Origin: Pholis gunnellus
Lineage: Eukaryota > Chordata > Actinopteri > Perciformes > Pholidae
Assembly: GCA_910591455.2 (NCBI GenBank)
Contig: OU342823.1
Location: forward strand, 3,301,501-3,365,500
Reading direction: 5' to 3'
DNA length: 64,000 nucleotides
The translations under genes and the position numbers were made by a program. The notes under the pieces were generated by a model. It did not search any database, was not told the origin of the DNA, and saw only the letters and a list, made by a program, of their open reading frames with translations. Below, in pieces: positions 21,908 through 33,290 of this stretch. Within the stretch, counting starts at the first letter, position 1. Each line of letters begins with the position of its first letter.

Positions 21908-22290
21908 TTAATCAGACAGCGAATCAAGGTTGCCCCGCATCATGGAGCGTGTTACCGCACATGCAGCAAAAAGCTCCGGGAAGTTAACTTCGTTTTCGTC
22001 AGGTTGTTTCCTTACCAGTGGAACTGAGGAAACTACAGGACGTGGCGGCGGAACGTCTGCCCAAACGCGCCCTCCTGCTACCCCATTTCCCAAAATTAAC
22101 GAGATGCCCTGAGTTGGCAGCGCCGGACGCACGCCAACATCCACTTTTCCCTGAAACAGGTCAGAATCCAGCATGACAGTGTGCAATAGGACCTGAAAAT
22201 ATTGGAGCCTGATATTGGATGAAGGAGTCAAAGGCCGCGGTGTCACGCAGTATCTTAACTGGCACTTTCACATCACTTCCCACCAGGGAG
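21908..22290 (-). pseudogene. Decayed retropepsin and linker of the Gmr1-like remnant
   Basis: An aspartic protease region is readable: SLVGSDVKV, then ILRDTAAFDSFI, where the active-site DTG has become DTA, then QGISLILGN and AGGRVWADV. The frame continues to a stop at 21908. The changed active site and later stops show that it is dead. Confidence 0.7.
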
Positions 22291-22339
22291 ACCGAGTCAC
22301 ATCCGCACTCTCACTAATTGCACTCGCTGAAGGAATATT

Positions 22340-25080
22340 AACTTTTGTAAAAAAGTGATTTCGTAGAGAAGCAGACATAAGAGTCTACAATATGTGTTTG
22401 AAGCAGATACCCAGAATGGCAAAATTATTCAGCAGAGAAAACAGCTAAAGCTACAGATCACAGTGTGAAAGTGAACCACCACATCACCTGCTGATCCAGA
22501 CAGAAGACAACGACATGAAGGGGCTTCAGCAGGGGTGATGTCACCTGTAACTTTGCAGCTGTGCTTCTCAATAGAAAAAGCCAAATAAACTAAGGAAAAA
22601 TACAAATAATTTTGAAGATTTACATATTCTCATAGTATTGATCATCACTACTTACTAACATATGGACTTTAAAGTGGTGATACTTGTAACTGCTAAAACC
22701 TACTGTTGCAATTTTGCAACATTTTCACAAAATCGTTCCAAAATGTGATCGCCTGGAGGACGTGAGCCAAAGAAATGAGAAAACAGCGTTTGTGTTATGA
22801 AGAGAATCTGAAGACCTTCAAGACACTTTAGGATGTCTTGCTGACGCCTGCCGCCTCAGTTTGTATCAGCAGCATGTCACCGCTGCACTGAATCAAAACC
22901 ACACCGTCTGAACAAGTCTAGGGGAGCTGGAACGCTTGTCAGAGCTCGTCACGTTCGATCATCTTTGGCCGTTTGGGTCAAATAAACTTGTGTGAAAGAC
23001 GCAAGACAAAAGATATCTCCACTTGCTCAGGCTCATGGATCTGTGTGGTAAAAAAAAGACCAACAGCCACGGACTTTAGTGGAGTCACTTTTAGGAATAT
23101 TGTTCAATATAATGTATATAATGAATATTGAGTTTTTTTGGCAGGCCTAAAACAATAGATTCCTCACACTTTCACTAATAGTGTCACCTGGTGAGGGAGA
23201 ACGCAGTCCCACGTCCTCTATCACCAGGAGAAAGTTCACCTCAACAGGCGTCCACAGTTGTATTTACAGAGCGTCTCGATATCAGCTGAATGCAGCCTGG
23301 GTGTACTAGAACAGAGCAGCAGACAGGTGGGCTGCACAATTGTCTAAGTGTTAGTGTGTTTTAATTGCTTTTTGGCTTCAGATGTAGCAGACTGTGTTTG
23401 CCCTGTGGGTGTATATTGGAGATTAGAGCTCCCACAGAGCTGCAGGTATAGAAACCTCTGTGGTGAGGGCGAAACTACCAAATTTCAAATGCATTCTTCC
23501 AAACGGCAAAAAAAAAAAAAAATAGGTAAGAAAAATACAACTAACTGGAATTACCCTTCACAGCGTTTTCAGACCTCTTAGGGAGCCACAGATACTTAGC
23601 AGAGCACATGGAGGTAAAACACACAGGGAGAGATGGTGTGATGGTAAAAGAGAAAACAGAGAGACCCTGACAGGCAGCGGCATCAAAAGGGTTCGGTCAG
23701 TGCGTGTGCCTCGTTGCTGTAGCAATTAAAGCTAAGACTTTTGTCTGTTTAGAGGAAATGGAAGAGACAGAATTGATCGGCGAGCCCTCGAGCCACAAGC
23801 CAGAGCTTCACAAATGGCAAAAAAACAAACAATATTCTTCCACACACACACACTCCGAGTTAGCCATGAAAAGAGTCCTCTTACAAACAGAGCTGGTACA
23901 CACTGACCTCCCTTTTTGAAGTATTTAGAGTGGAGGGTTTTATAAGAGAGACCTATGAAGCAAAATGGTTTGGCTGAATTACAGGACAATATAACCTCAA
24001 TCCAGGCATCAATTCTCTGTCAACTAAATTTGTGACAGTTTGGGTGTTTTCAAGTGGGGTTGTCTGAGGGAGACACCTAAAGGAAAGGCTGAGCATAAAA
24101 GACATCTATATCAGTGTAAGAGTACGCCATATTTAGAATATATTACCAGCTTATCTTGCTTTCTGACGGGGAACAAAAACAAAAACATTGTGGATAAGTT
24201 TCACCTTCAGTACCAACATGATCCCACAACAAATGATCCTGATTGATTACCCATTGGAATTGTTATGGTGCTGAAATTATAGCGTACAATTAAACTGACA
24301 CTGAGGTGTGTAAGATATGTCTCTAGCAGCACTTTGCTTTGCTCCCGTCCTGGTTCGACAAACTCCATCTACTGTAGTAATACACTGACTGTGGAGCAGT
24401 ACCTCATACTACCACACTTCTAAAACACCCACCCTGTCTGTGATCAAATATTAATATTGTGTAATGCGGTGATTCCCAATCTTTTGATGGGCTTTCGACC
24501 CATTTAAAGCAACTCGATTTGTGTCCCTGCAACCTCCCGTGACAGGTTTGCATATTGACATTGCCCTCTCAGATTGCTTCCTTCGGAGCGATCTTTAGAA
24601 ACCGACTGCACCGACGCGTCAACCCCTCTGCATGTCGTCTTCCTCGTCCGCGTGTTAGAAACTCAGTCCCAGCCCGAAGTGTTGGAGAAGAGTTGCACCT
24701 GGAAACATTTGACCGCAATGTGACACAACAAGTTGCACTGTGATGTGAGCAGGAAGACGTTACTAATTACATTTCGATGAATCTGAACATCTTCGTCCTT
24801 GAATCACAAGCTGCTGCAACAAGCCAATCAACAAATGAGTCAAATTATCCATTCAATAATTGACACAAGACTTATATCATATGACACAAGCGAAGCATCT
24901 CAAGGGGCTAAATATGAGAGAGCGCATAAAGGCGACAGATCAATCAGAAGTGCCGTTTGTGTTTAAAGAGCCACACGTTCTTATAACATCACTATTATTC
25001 ATGTGTATGCTCTTACGCTCTTTACTTGTGCTGCTGCAACAACACAATGTCCCCACAGGGAAATTAAGTTGCACCGAATG
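22340..25080. other. Intergenic, no gene seen
   Basis: Unique-looking sequence with no coherent coding signal. GATTCCCAATCTTTTGATGG near 24470 resembles one end of a hAT element, but no partner end was found. Confidence 0.4.
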
Positions 25081-25088
25081 AACCGGTA

Positions 25089-25089
25089 T

Positions 25090-25140
<51 letters not shown>
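25089..25140. repeat. (CA)n microsatellite
   Basis: About 26 CA repeats. A second (CA)n tract of about 14 units is at 25237-25266. Confidence 0.95.
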
Positions 25141-25142
<2 letters not shown>

Positions 25143-25232
25143 GATCTTACATGCATATATGTGTGTGTGAGAAGAGAAGACAAACATATGGCAACACACA
25201 GGTTATCACACACTGATGCAACATGTGTGTGG

Positions 25233-25266
<34 letters not shown>

Positions 25267-25270
<4 letters not shown>

Positions 25271-27340
25271 GTCAGTGGAACACAAATGTTCCTGTGTTAT
25301 TTAAAGAAGTCCAATTAAACGTAATGCTCGACATAATCTCTCTCTCCACTTTCATTAACTCGCGTTTCTATATAGAAAGGCAGGCGAGATGAGCGCTGAC
25401 AGGGACCTCCCACGCCTCCGACGACAGCCCACGGCCAATCACGGCTCCCGGCGCAGTGCAACAGCAGCCTCTGGTGGTGGGTGGCGGAGCTCCTGGGCTG
25501 CAGAGAGCCTGCAGCTGCAGGCCGGACTCATCTTCCTCAACCAGACAAGGCAGTGATCGTTCCTCTCTGATGCCTGGAAAACCTGGACAAATCCAGTGTG
25601 ATCGGAGTGAACATGGGTTTCTTCTAAGTGGCAGCTAGGCTGCATTCACATTCATATTTATTTATTAAAGACAGTTTTTTGTCTTTCGTTAGACATGTTT
25701 AGTATTTCCGTAAAGTGAGTCCTTTATGCTACTGATTCCCAACCGTTGTGGCACATTACTGTTATCTCTGTACATACAAAGAGATGCTCCCTCCTCTAGT
25801 TGTTTTATTCTAATAGTTATATTAGAATAAATATAATAGGCCAGAAGCATTTCATATCTTCTTTCCTGACTTTTTAATGTTGAGGCCCACAGATTTATCT
25901 CGCAACTCTGTGGCAGAAATGGGCCCCCATGTTGGAAGCTATTACTACACACGTGTTACTGTGCCGGTAATTTGCTGCCATTTCTGGTAATTTGTGTTAC
26001 ATTTTCTTGCATATTTTAGTTTGACATTTTTCAATGACGAATTGTTTCCCAAAAAATATTTGTACCCAGTCTTTTACCCAGGAAAGTTCAGAGGCATCAC
26101 TATTTGTGTTATCATAATAATTATAATAATTGCAGCACCAATGGAAACAACTATGGTGTCTGGCAGGGTTCATTTTTAATAGATGCAGTAAATGAATGAA
26201 TGAGCATATAAACAAAGACAAGTGGCAGTGTTTACTGCGGGTCTTGTACTGTCTGTTGATTTTGTCTGAATGAGCAGACAGCCAATCATATTACGGCTTC
26301 TGTCCTGTTTGACATAAAAACCTTAATAAAGGTTATTATTGTGAGAAGTGGGCTAAAATGACACAAAAATATTTATAAATATTGAACAGTTTTATGGATA
26401 TACATACTGTCTGCATTTATCATATTGATTTAATATGTCTGATAAATACTTTATTTTATTTAATATTGACTGTCAAGTATAAATAGTTATTTGCATCATG
26501 TATGAGTTCACGTCTTGTGTCTCTTGAGGATTTGATTTCCAAAACACAACCTGTCATTGCAACGATTTCAGATGCTCTCACCAGCGCATGAACACATCAC
26601 ATCAGCAAGTGGGAGCTGAGTTTGGCATATATTCACTGTGAAGGATGTGTCTGTGCAAGTTGATCTTCATTTTAAGGTGAAACAGAGACAGGCTGTCTGG
26701 AAAGTCAAACACACGTTCAGCATTATACAACACTACTGTGCTTTGGGAAAACCGCAATGATGGAAAAAAGAACAACAGAAAACAGACAAGCGATTTTCAG
26801 TGAACCACAGCTGTTTAGCTGCAAATACAACTACACAAAGAGCAAATGTTAGTTCAATCCTTTTTTTTTCATGTGAACACTGTGGCTACAGTGGTGTCTC
26901 TTTCTGTGTTCCTGTACCCACATCCATCCCATCCTGCAGGTATGCAGAATGCGATGGCTCCGTAACAGCCCCGTTTCATTTTCCACCCAAGCTTTCATGT
27001 GCATATCAAAGCTCGTCATCAAAAAAGAATTATTCCGTCTCAAAAAGATCTGTGTAAAAGTACAACAAGGTAGCCCTCATTGAAATGTGAAGCGCGGAAG
27101 AGAGCAATAAGCCAGCGACACGGCGCGGCAGGAAAATAATATTAATGAAGGCCTGAGAGAGCGGCTTGTGAGCATGGTGCTGACCCTGTGTCAGTCCACT
27201 CTGATTGACCCCACTGCAAGTTGGCTTCAGTCCTATCAACTAGCAGCATCCTCAACAACACAGGACTGAGGAGGAGGCGCAGCTTACCATTCAAATTAAC
27301 TGTGCTGTTTTCCATAATCATTCAAATCCACATCGCCATG
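25267..27340. other. Intergenic, no gene seen
   Basis: A GC-richer patch at 25380-25640 is unique and unassigned. The rest is AT-rich with no recognisable frames or repeats. Confidence 0.4.
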
Positions 27341-27344
27341 GCAC

Positions 27345-27930
27345 TGGTTTATTACAGATTCACCCAGTCGCCAGAAAGAATGTAACTTGCCATTGTACGT
27401 TTCTGCAAACCACGGGATACATTGTCAACGTTCCTGAACCAAAAATACGTTTTATAAAAAAAAATTATTTCAGCCTTGTAGTTAACATAGTGAAACAATT
27501 GGTTAGGTTTAGGCAACAGAACTACTTGGTTAAGATGAGAAAAAGGATTGTAATTTGTATTAAAATAATAACGTAACAATATAACGTATAAAACGTAACA
27601 TATGAACCGTAACAATGTAACGTAACAACTGTAAAAAATGTACGTCACAACTCAACAATGTAACGCAACAATGTAACGCTACAACGTAACGCAACAACGT
27701 AACGCAACAACGTAACGCAACAACGTAACGCTACAACGTAACGCTACAACGTAACGCAACAACGTAACGCAACAACGTAACGCAACAACGTAACGCAACA
27801 ACGTAACGTATATACAACCTAACAGCGTAATGTAACAACGCAACGTCACAGCGGAACGTCACAGCAGAACTCGTGTAAATAAAGAACAACCATTGTCTCC
27901 CAGGTGAAAGTCCTATATGTGTTTGACCCT
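27345..27930. repeat. Family B repeat with a 13-bp tandem array
   Basis: It opens with CACCCAGTCGCCAGAAAGAA and GTTTCTGCAAACCACGG as at 15990, followed by TTAGGTTTAGGCAACAGAAC. From about 27640 to 27810 is an imperfect 13-bp tandem repeat, GTAACGCAACAAC. It ends with the block TCCTATATGTGTTTGACCC, which is the target of the next insertion. Confidence 0.6.
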
Positions 27931-27935
27931 CCCAC

Positions 27936-30037
27936 TGTAAGCGACCTACAGTCCCGGCCGGCGCCTCCGAGGAGCAGCAGCGACCTCCAGTCCCGGCCGC
28001 CGGCGTCTCCGAGGAGCAGCAGCGACCTCCAGTCCCGGCCGCTGCCGCCTCAGCACAGCAGCAGTCCCCGGACCTGGCCGCCGCCAATGAGTTGAGCCTA
28101 TTCTTAGCAGGCTTTGCCATTTGGCTGAGCCTCGCCGTCCCTGAGCAGCAGCCGACCTCCAGTGCCTGCTGTCGCCGCCTCCGTGCTGCAGCGACCTCCA
28201 GTGCCTGCTGTCGCCGCCTCCGTGCTGCAGCGACCTCCAGTGCCTGCCGCCGCCGCCTCCGTGCTGCAGCGACCTCCAGTGCCTGCCGCCGCCGCCTTCG
28301 TGCTGCAGCGACCTCCAGTGCCTGCCGCCGACGCCGTCTCCGAGGAGCAGCGACCTTCAGCTCCTGCCGCAGCCACCCCCTCCAAAGAGCAGTGACCTTC
28401 AGCTCCGGCCGCCTCCGAGGAGCAGCGACCTTCAGCTCCTGCCGCCGCCGAGGAGCAGCGACCCACAATGCTTGCCGCCGCCGAGGAGCCGCGACCCACA
28501 ATCCTTGCCGCCGCCGAGGAGCCCCAGCCTGTCCAGCCCGGCTCCTCCGAGCCTCAGCCTGTCCAGCCCGGCTCCTCCGAGCCCCAGCCTGTCCAGCCCA
28601 GCTCCTCCGAGCCCCAGTCTTCCCAGTTCGGCTCTCCTGAGCCCCAGTCTTCCCAGTCCGGCTCTCCTGAGCCCCAGTCTTCCCAGTCCGGCTCTCCTGA
28701 GCCCCAGTCTTCCCAGTCCAGTTCTCCTGATCCCCAGTCTCCCAGTCCTGCTCTCCCGAGTCTCAGTCGGAGCCCCAGTCTGCCCAGTCCGGCTCCCCCG
28801 AGCTCCAGTCGGAGTCCCAGTCTGCCCAGTCCGGCTCCCCCGAGCTCCAGTCGGAGTCCCAGTCTGCCCAGTCCGGCTCCCCCGAGCTCCAATCAGAGCC
28901 TCAGCCCGTCCAGTCCTGCTTCAATGAGCTCCAGTCAGAGCCTCAGTCCGTCCAGTTCTGCTTCCCCGAGCCTCAGCCCGTCCAGCCCGGCCGTCCGCCG
29001 GTGCCCCCGCGTCGGAAGCAGGTCCGGCAGCCCGGCCGTCCGCCGGAGCTCCCGCGTCAGAAGCAGGTCCGGCAGCCCGGCCGTCCGCCGGAGCACAAGT
29101 GTCGGAAGCAAGTCCTGCAGTCCGTCCGTCCGTCGGAGCACCAGTGTCGGAAGCAAGTCCTGCAGTCCGTCCGTCCACCGGAGCATCCGGCTCCACCACG
29201 ACTCCAGCCATCCGGTCGCCCGCCCGAGATCCCGGGTTTGGAGCCCTGTTCACCTTCTAGTCCCCAGTCTCTAGAGTTCCGTTCCCCGGACCCCCAGTCT
29301 CTAGAGTTCCATCCCCCGGACCCCCAGTCTCCCCAGTCCGGCCGGCCCCCTCAGCACCGGTGGCCGAGGTCGTCTACAGCTCCGTGTCAGATCCGGTCAT
29401 CCCGCCTCCGGACCCCCTCCGCCCACCCGGGTTGGCGTGGCGGCTGCTGGGATGTCCCTCCTCCGGACCCCCTCCGCCCACCCAGGTTGGCGTGGTGGCT
29501 GCTGGGATGTCGAGCGTCTGCTCTCCGGTGTCCTACGGTCCGGGAATCCCCCGTGCCCCTGTTGTGTCCCAACAGTTCTTCTCGCCGACGCTCTGCCTGC
29601 CTACAGTGTCTGCCTCCGGTGTCCTACGGTCCGGGAATTCCCCGTTCCTCTGTTGTGTCCCAACAGATCTTCTCGCGGACGCTCTGCCTGCCTACGGTGT
29701 CTGCCTCCGGTGTCCTACGGTCCGGGAACCCCCCGAGCCTCTGTTGTGTCCCCACTGGATTGTTCGCCGACGCTCTGCCTGCCTCCGGTGTCTGCTGATC
29801 CGGGAATCCCCCCGTGTCCTCCGGTGTCGTGCCACGGGACACACACCGTCAATCTGCCTGCCCTCCGGTGTCGGACCACGGGTACCACACCGTCGATCCG
29901 GCCTGCACGCTGTGTCGGACCACGGGCTCCACACAGCCTTTCCTGTCTGTAATCAGCTGTGTTAAATAAAGACTGTTTTCCTGACTCTATCTCCTGTGGT
30001 CTTGCAATTGAGTCCTAGTCCTTGCATTCCCGTGACA
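27936..30037 (+). mobile_element. 2.1-kb LTR-like insertion filled with GC-rich minisatellites
   Basis: It begins TGTAAGCGACC and ends CCCGTGACA, and is flanked by the 5-bp duplication CCCAC (27931-27935 and 30038-30042). The last ~530 bp (from about 29508) match the 3' part of the solo LTR at 3713-4417, including AATAAA at 29964-29969, but with three instead of two ~92-bp GTCCTACGGTCCGGGAA subrepeats. The first ~1.5 kb is a chain of tandem repeats not found in the other LTR. The simplest reading is a solo LTR whose U3 region has been replaced or expanded by minisatellites. Confidence 0.65.
28149..29195. repeat. Chain of minisatellites with periods of 39, 30, 42 and 45 bp
   Basis: Successive arrays are 39-bp units at about 28150-28335 (CTGCAGCGACCTCCAGTGCC), 30-bp units at about 28530-28740 (GAGCCCCAGTCTTCCCAGTC), 42-bp units at about 28765-28900 (TCTGCCCAGTCCGGCTCCCC) and 45-bp units at about 28985-29185 (GCAGCCCGGCCGTCCGCCGG). 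All periods are multiples of three, so several long Pro/Ser/Arg-rich frames stay open on both strands. I do not regard them as genes. Confidence 0.85.
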
Positions 30038-30453
30038 CCCACCAACCCTTAATGGACTTTCTCCCTTGTTAAACTTGTTACTATACCACAAAACATTACA
30101 GAACAGACCCTCGATATACTACATTCCTTACACTGCTCATTGTTGGCTGTACTACGTCACTCTGACCGGAAGCAATAACGTTGACATTCAATATATCTTT
30201 GGTTCATTGAAAAGTACAATGCCAACATTTGTTCCTTGCTTCTGGGCTGTATATTTGTATCTTTGGTGAAAGGCCAAAAACACAAGCAGTCAGATGGTCA
30301 GACAGGTTATAAAAACAGTTTAAGGCCGATGCACACTGCAATATCAGTGGTGGTACACTTTCACTGCATGTCCAACTGGGCAGGATAACTCTACAAAAAT
30401 CTTGGTCGGATCACATATGGTGAGATGAAGGGAGCGCTATCTGTATACTAGGT

Positions 30454-30692
30454 CGGTGTTTTTCAACCTTTTCTGAGCCATTTACATTAAAAAGATCCCG
30501 CAGCACACCAGCAACCAAAATGATTGCGCTACCTACTACTACCCACTGGCATGGAAGAGAATTTAATTACTTAGACAGCCACTATATTGCAGGCTCAACA
30601 TAAATAATATTTTTTGGGACCGATTAAGTGAAATTGAACATTTTCCCACGGCACCTGACGATCTCTCACACCACACTGGTTGAAAATCACTG
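30454..30692. mobile_element. hAT MITE, 239 bp
   Basis: The ends CGGTGTTTTTCAACCTTTT and TGGTTGAAAATCACTG are imperfect inverted repeats, with 8-bp flanks TACTAGGT (30446-30453) and TACTAGAT (30693-30700), one mismatch. No coding sequence. Confidence 0.8.
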
Positions 30693-30700
30693 TACTAGAT

Positions 30701-31600
30701 TATGTAGATTACACCAAAGAAGTAGAACGACATACGTTTTAGAAAAACTCAAATCTAAAAATGAAATTGAAGACAAACTGGAAGCGCCAAATTACAAAAA
30801 AAAAGAATGTGAATTCATGAAGGCATCACATCCTAGCTCTCCTGTTATTTACATTTTACCAAATATTCACAATGTGAAAACACCCCTTGGTTGACCAATT
30901 GTTTTTGCTATTGGCTCACTTACTAACTTTGTTACTAAGCTTCCATCACTTGTACGGGATTAAATGGACATGATTGACCTCTTAAAGACAGTGGATGATC
31001 TACGCAGGGATACACACCTGGTCACAATAGACATGCAGAAAACGTTTACCAATGTCGACCATCAGGGCGGCTTAAATGGATGAAAGACCCCAGGGACTAC
31101 ACCAAGCACTTAGAGTTTAAGGGAACTGGCGTTGATTGTCCTTTCTGAAAATGTCTTTGTTTGAGAAACATCCTCTCTATACAGGCAATGCAAAGGGACT
31201 TCTATGGGGAGCAAAATGTCTCCTCATTTTTGTTCCCTATACCATCCTGTTTTGAAAGGAATAATGTGTTCTCCATGGCCAAATCAAACTATAGAAACAT
31301 TAGGTTTTATAAATATCTCAATCAATGCCATCAACATTTAAAATGTACCATTAATCCTGACAACAAACAACAAATGAGTTTTTTTGGACATTCTTGTGAG
31401 ACGTGAGGGAACGACCTGTATAGAAAAGATACAAGTGTTCTTTCTTACCTGGGCATCATTCCATCCACTCCACTTGCCTCCCCATCAGCCAGCTTAGTCT
31501 CATCAGGAGAATCTGCACAAAACAAATTGACCATGACAAACAAGCACATTAATTAGAATACAGATTTAACAAAAGAGGCTAAACAGGCTGGTCTCATCCA
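30701..31600 (+). pseudogene. Penelope-like element reverse transcriptase remnant
   Basis: A broken plus-strand coding trace can be followed across several frames. IVFAIGSL matches the conserved RPIVSAI-type block, LVTIDMQKTFTNVDH matches RT motif A of Penelope-like elements, and YLNQCHQHLKCTINPDNK followed by SFFGH matches the later RT block. The stretch resembling SFHPxPL/ISQLSxIRRIC near 31450-31510 is also typical. Stops and frameshifts are frequent, so it is dead. The family assignment rests on motif memory. Confidence 0.6.
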
Positions 31601-31737
31601 GCATTCGTAGCAATACCTGGTGGGGAAGTGGAGGTGGACGGGTCCGACAAACAGCAATCACTTAGCCAGGAGATCACTGTTTGTTCTTCATCCTCAGCAC
31701 CAATCCACTAAAAGTGAATTTAAAGATCAACCCAAAG

Positions 31738-32825
31738 TAAGGCAAGGCAAGGCAAGTTTATTTGTATAGCACATTTCAACAACAAGGTAATTCAAAGTGC
31801 TTCACATAAAACCATTAAAAGCATCAAAACATAAGGCAAAAGAAAAGGAGATTTAAAAACAATTCAGAACATTCATTGAAACATTAAAAACAGTCATTAA
31901 AACACTAAAAAGCAGTGTAAGAAATAAAATACAGTAGTAAAATGCAGAAATGCAGGGAATTGATTAATAACCTTGAATATGGTTCAATTAAAGGCAGCAA
32001 ACAGAAAAGTCTTCCATGTTGATGTAAAGGAGCTGAGGGTCTCAGCAGACCTGCAGCTTTCTGGGATTTTGTTCCAGATATGTGGAGCAGAAAACCTGAA
32101 CGCTGCTTCTCCATGTTTAGTTCGGACTCTGGGAACAGGAAGTAGACCGGTCCCAGACAACCTAAGGGGTCGGGATGGTTCATACAGTAGCAGCAGATCA
32201 GAGATGTATTTTGGCCCGAAACCATTCAGTGCTTTATAAACCAACAGCAGGGCTTTAAAGTCAATTCTTTGTTGGACAGGAAGCCAGTTTAAAGACCTCA
32301 GAACTGGAGTGATGTGATCCACTTTCTTGGTCTTAGTGAGGACCCGAGCTGCAGCGTTCTTAATTAATCAGCTGCATCTTTCTGACTTTTTACAGAGACC
32401 TGTAAACACACCGTTACAGTCGTCCAGTCTACTGAAGATGAATGAATGGACAAGTTTTTCCAAATCCTGTTGAGACATAAATCCTCTAATCTGTGATATA
32501 TTCTTCAGGTGATAGGAGGCTGATGTTGTAATTGTCTTGATATGGCTGTTCAGGTTGAGGTCTGAATCCATAACTACAGCTAGATTTCTGGCTTGGTTTG
32601 AGGTTTTTAACATCAGTGATTGAAGCTGAGCGCTGACTTTCAATCGTTCGTCCTTGGTACCAAAAACAATTACTTCTGTTTTATCTTTGTTTAATTGAAG
32701 AACATTCTGGCACATCCAGTAGTGTACAAACATACAAGAGCACTCAAAACCAGGATAGCAGAGCACAGGAGCTGCATCCAGACCCAGGTTGAGCGTTACC
32801 CTGGTGGCAGTGCCATTCAAATTTG
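31738..32825 (-). pseudogene. L2-type LINE ORF2 3' fragment
   Basis: Minus-strand frames at 32820-32368 and 32322-31984 encode the C-terminal part of an L2-clade LINE protein: LNKDKTEVIVFG, then SRLDDCN, then LNWLPVQQRIDFK, LLVYKALNG and FRFSAPHIWNKIPES, ending TFLFAAF. The two frames are offset, so it is not intact. The 3' tail on the minus strand ends in CAAATAAACTTGCCTTGCC, a common fish LINE terminus. The 5' end is truncated and it sits inside Penelope-like sequence. Confidence 0.82.
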
Positions 32826-32829
32826 TAAA

Positions 32830-33290
32830 AAATTAAATAAATATAACAGTTGTCTAATTTTTACATTTGGGGATGTGATATAGTACTTTTTAACCTAACT
32901 TCTGTATATGTATTTAAGATGCCTTCCTTTCTTCTCTAACTCTATACAATATTTCCATCGGTGACATATTTGTTTGATATATATCTTCTGACATATGGGA
33001 TGATGAAGATAACATTGTTTAAAAAATAACATATGCCTGATATTTAGAAGTATGACTTTTGTAATATTGTTTAGTATGTACTTTCTCTATGTATATTATT
33101 GACTTGTTTTGTGGATGTCATCACACGGGTGTTTTGGGTGAACCTTGTCATCATAGAGCTTGTTTTCCTATTGGTTTGCATCATGTCTTAATGTGGGCGT
33201 GGTTTCCTTGTTTCACACATTTTGACCTGACGAGGATAAAAAGAGGAACGAAACCTAGTCAATAAAAACCTTTTTAACGATGCTGTTCAG
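32830..33290 (+). repeat. Probable 3' region of the Penelope-like element
   Basis: AT-rich sequence ends in CCTGACGAGGATAAAAAG and AACGAAACCTAGTCAATAAA. This CTGACGA...CGAAAC hairpin-like ending followed by AATAAA is typical of Penelope-like 3' ends. The inference depends on the L2 fragment having split the element. Confidence 0.4.

Larger units (their letters stand above)
20694..22330 (-). mobile_element. Remnant of a Ty3-type LTR element with integrase-first (Gmr1-like) pol order
   Basis: On the minus strand the order is a decayed protease region (about 22290-21908), an integrase zinc-binding domain, an RNase H domain in the same frame, a short spacer and the 3' LTR. No gag or 5' LTR is recognisable upstream of 22330. 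In most Ty3 elements integrase follows RNase H. In the Gmr1-like clade of fish elements it precedes RT, which fits what is seen. The integrase core and RT have been removed by one internal deletion. Confidence 0.75.

Noticed and set aside
24466..24770. A hAT element starting GATTCCCAATCTTTTGATGG
   Set aside because: Only one end is recognisable; no matching second end or duplication.
28092..29965. Several overlapping long open frames, Pro/Ser/Arg-rich, on both strands
   Set aside because: They consist of minisatellite units whose periods are multiples of three and sit inside an LTR-like insertion. Frames are open on both strands and there is no recognisable domain, so they are not listed as genes.
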